A DNA stretch of 6,996 nucleotides, taken from the NCBI GenBank assembly GCA_025462785.1, contig JAOAPG010000231.1, forward strand, positions 1 through 6,996. Reading direction: 5' to 3'. Below the pieces are notes generated by a model that ran no database searches, had not been told where the DNA came from, and saw only the letters and a program-made list of their open reading frames with translations. This document shows positions 6,578 to 6,996 of this stretch, one piece after another. Within the stretch, counting starts at the first letter, position 1, and each line of letters opens with the position of its first letter. Source of the DNA: Acidobacteriaceae bacterium. GTDB lineage: Bacteria; Acidobacteriota; Terriglobia; Terriglobales; Acidobacteriaceae. The position numbers and the translations under genes are program-made.

Positions 6578-6996
6578 TTGCCATTCGTCATCATCCTCGG
6601 ATTGTTTTCATTGGTTTTCCCATGGGGTAGGTCTGCGCTACGACAAGAAAGTCTGAATATTGCGCAAGCGGCGCAGGTCCCGGACAACTCGTCGCAAACT
6701 GAAGGTCCCCAGAGTTCGCCTGCATCGCCGGAAGCACAGTCCGATAAGCCTGTGACTCCAGCGCCGGACGCTCAACTTCCCGCTCAAGATCAGGAGAAGC
6801 CCTTAGAGACAGACAAACCCGCAGAAAGTTCCAAACCCAAACCAGCTGCTGCGAAGAAGGCTTCATCCAGAAAGCGCAATGGCGGGAAGGCAAACGGTTC
6901 CGGAGCAAAGCAATGTGACAGAAGAGTGGTACGAAACGGCGGAACTGCGGAGCCAGCAGTTCAACTTTCTCCCAGGTTAAGCGATCATCAAGCATC
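6578..6996 (+). CDS. Partial secreted Pro/Lys/Gln-rich protein of unknown function, right end cut by the window
   Basis: This frame is open from a TGA at 6557 to the window edge and has no ATG. I place the start at TTG 6578. CTG at 6566 is an alternative that would give a more typical signal peptide (Lys after the start, then FHLPFVIILGLFSLVF), but neither has a clear ribosome-binding site. Residues about 2-20 are a hydrophobic export signal. Residues about 22-115 are low-complexity and rich in Pro, Ala, Gln, Glu and Lys (for example SKPKPAAAKK), probably a disordered linker. From about residue 119 composition changes to an ordered-looking segment RNGGTAEPAVQLSPRLSDHQ, which I recall, without being able to check, from conserved acidobacterial hypothetical proteins. 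Codon use is smooth and the peptide makes biological sense, unlike the opposite-strand frame over 6591-6995. The function is unknown; an envelope role is inferred from the signal only. Confidence 0.65.
   Translation, partial: MPFVIILGLFSLVFPWGRSALRQESLNIAQAAQVPDNSSQTEGPQSSPASPEAQSDKPVTPAPDAQLPAQDQEKPLETDKPAESSKPKPAAAKKASSRKRNGGKANGSGAKQCDRRVVRNGGTAEPAVQLSPRLSDHQA

Noticed and set aside
6591..6995. Minus-strand open frame of 134 codons
   Set aside because: Its peptide has no domain-like or signal features and it lies opposite a plus-strand frame with a convincing signal peptide and low-complexity linker.

Overview
This window looks like chromosomal DNA from a Gram-negative, moderate-GC bacterium, most likely a member of the Acidobacteriota. 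That assignment is inferred from protein style, not from a marker gene. The signs are a secreted protein built of BNR/Asp-box repeats, an outer-membrane barrel fused to Ig-like and OmpA-like domains, and a Lys/Pro-rich secreted protein carrying an RNGGTAEP segment that I associate with acidobacterial hypothetical proteins. I see no rRNA, tRNA, CRISPR array, insertion sequence or phage gene.

The left half is read on the minus strand. Positions 1-1062 hold the N-terminal 354 codons of an exported beta-propeller-type repeat protein whose C-terminus lies off the left edge. A 149-base gap follows, containing a rho-independent terminator (about 1160-1185) oriented for the gene to its right. Positions 1212-2831 encode a 539-residue outer-membrane protein: signal peptide, eight-stranded-type barrel, two Ig-like domains, a nine-proline linker and a divergent OmpA-like domain.

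A 281-base divergent control region (2832-3112) separates the two halves. It holds a good sigma-70-type promoter for the outer-membrane gene, with an inverted repeat across its -10 box, and weaker candidate promoters for the rightward genes.

The right half is read on the plus strand. Positions 3113-4561 encode an NtrC-family sigma-54-dependent response regulator. After 46 bases, 4608-6473 encodes a membrane histidine kinase (two TM segments around a Cache-like sensor, HAMP, PAS, HisKA, HATPase). Together they form an apparently intact two-component system. The kinase would sense an extracytoplasmic signal and phosphorylate Asp54 of the regulator, which would then activate sigma-54 promoters; no convincing -24/-12 site is visible in the two intergenic stretches I scanned most closely, so its targets probably lie elsewhere. 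From about 6578 to the right edge is the N-terminal part of a secreted Lys/Pro/Gln-rich protein with a non-ATG start.

All recognisable genes belong to known families. The points most worth a second look are the divergent control region, the architecture and cysteine pattern of the outer-membrane protein, and the poorly described partial gene at the right edge.
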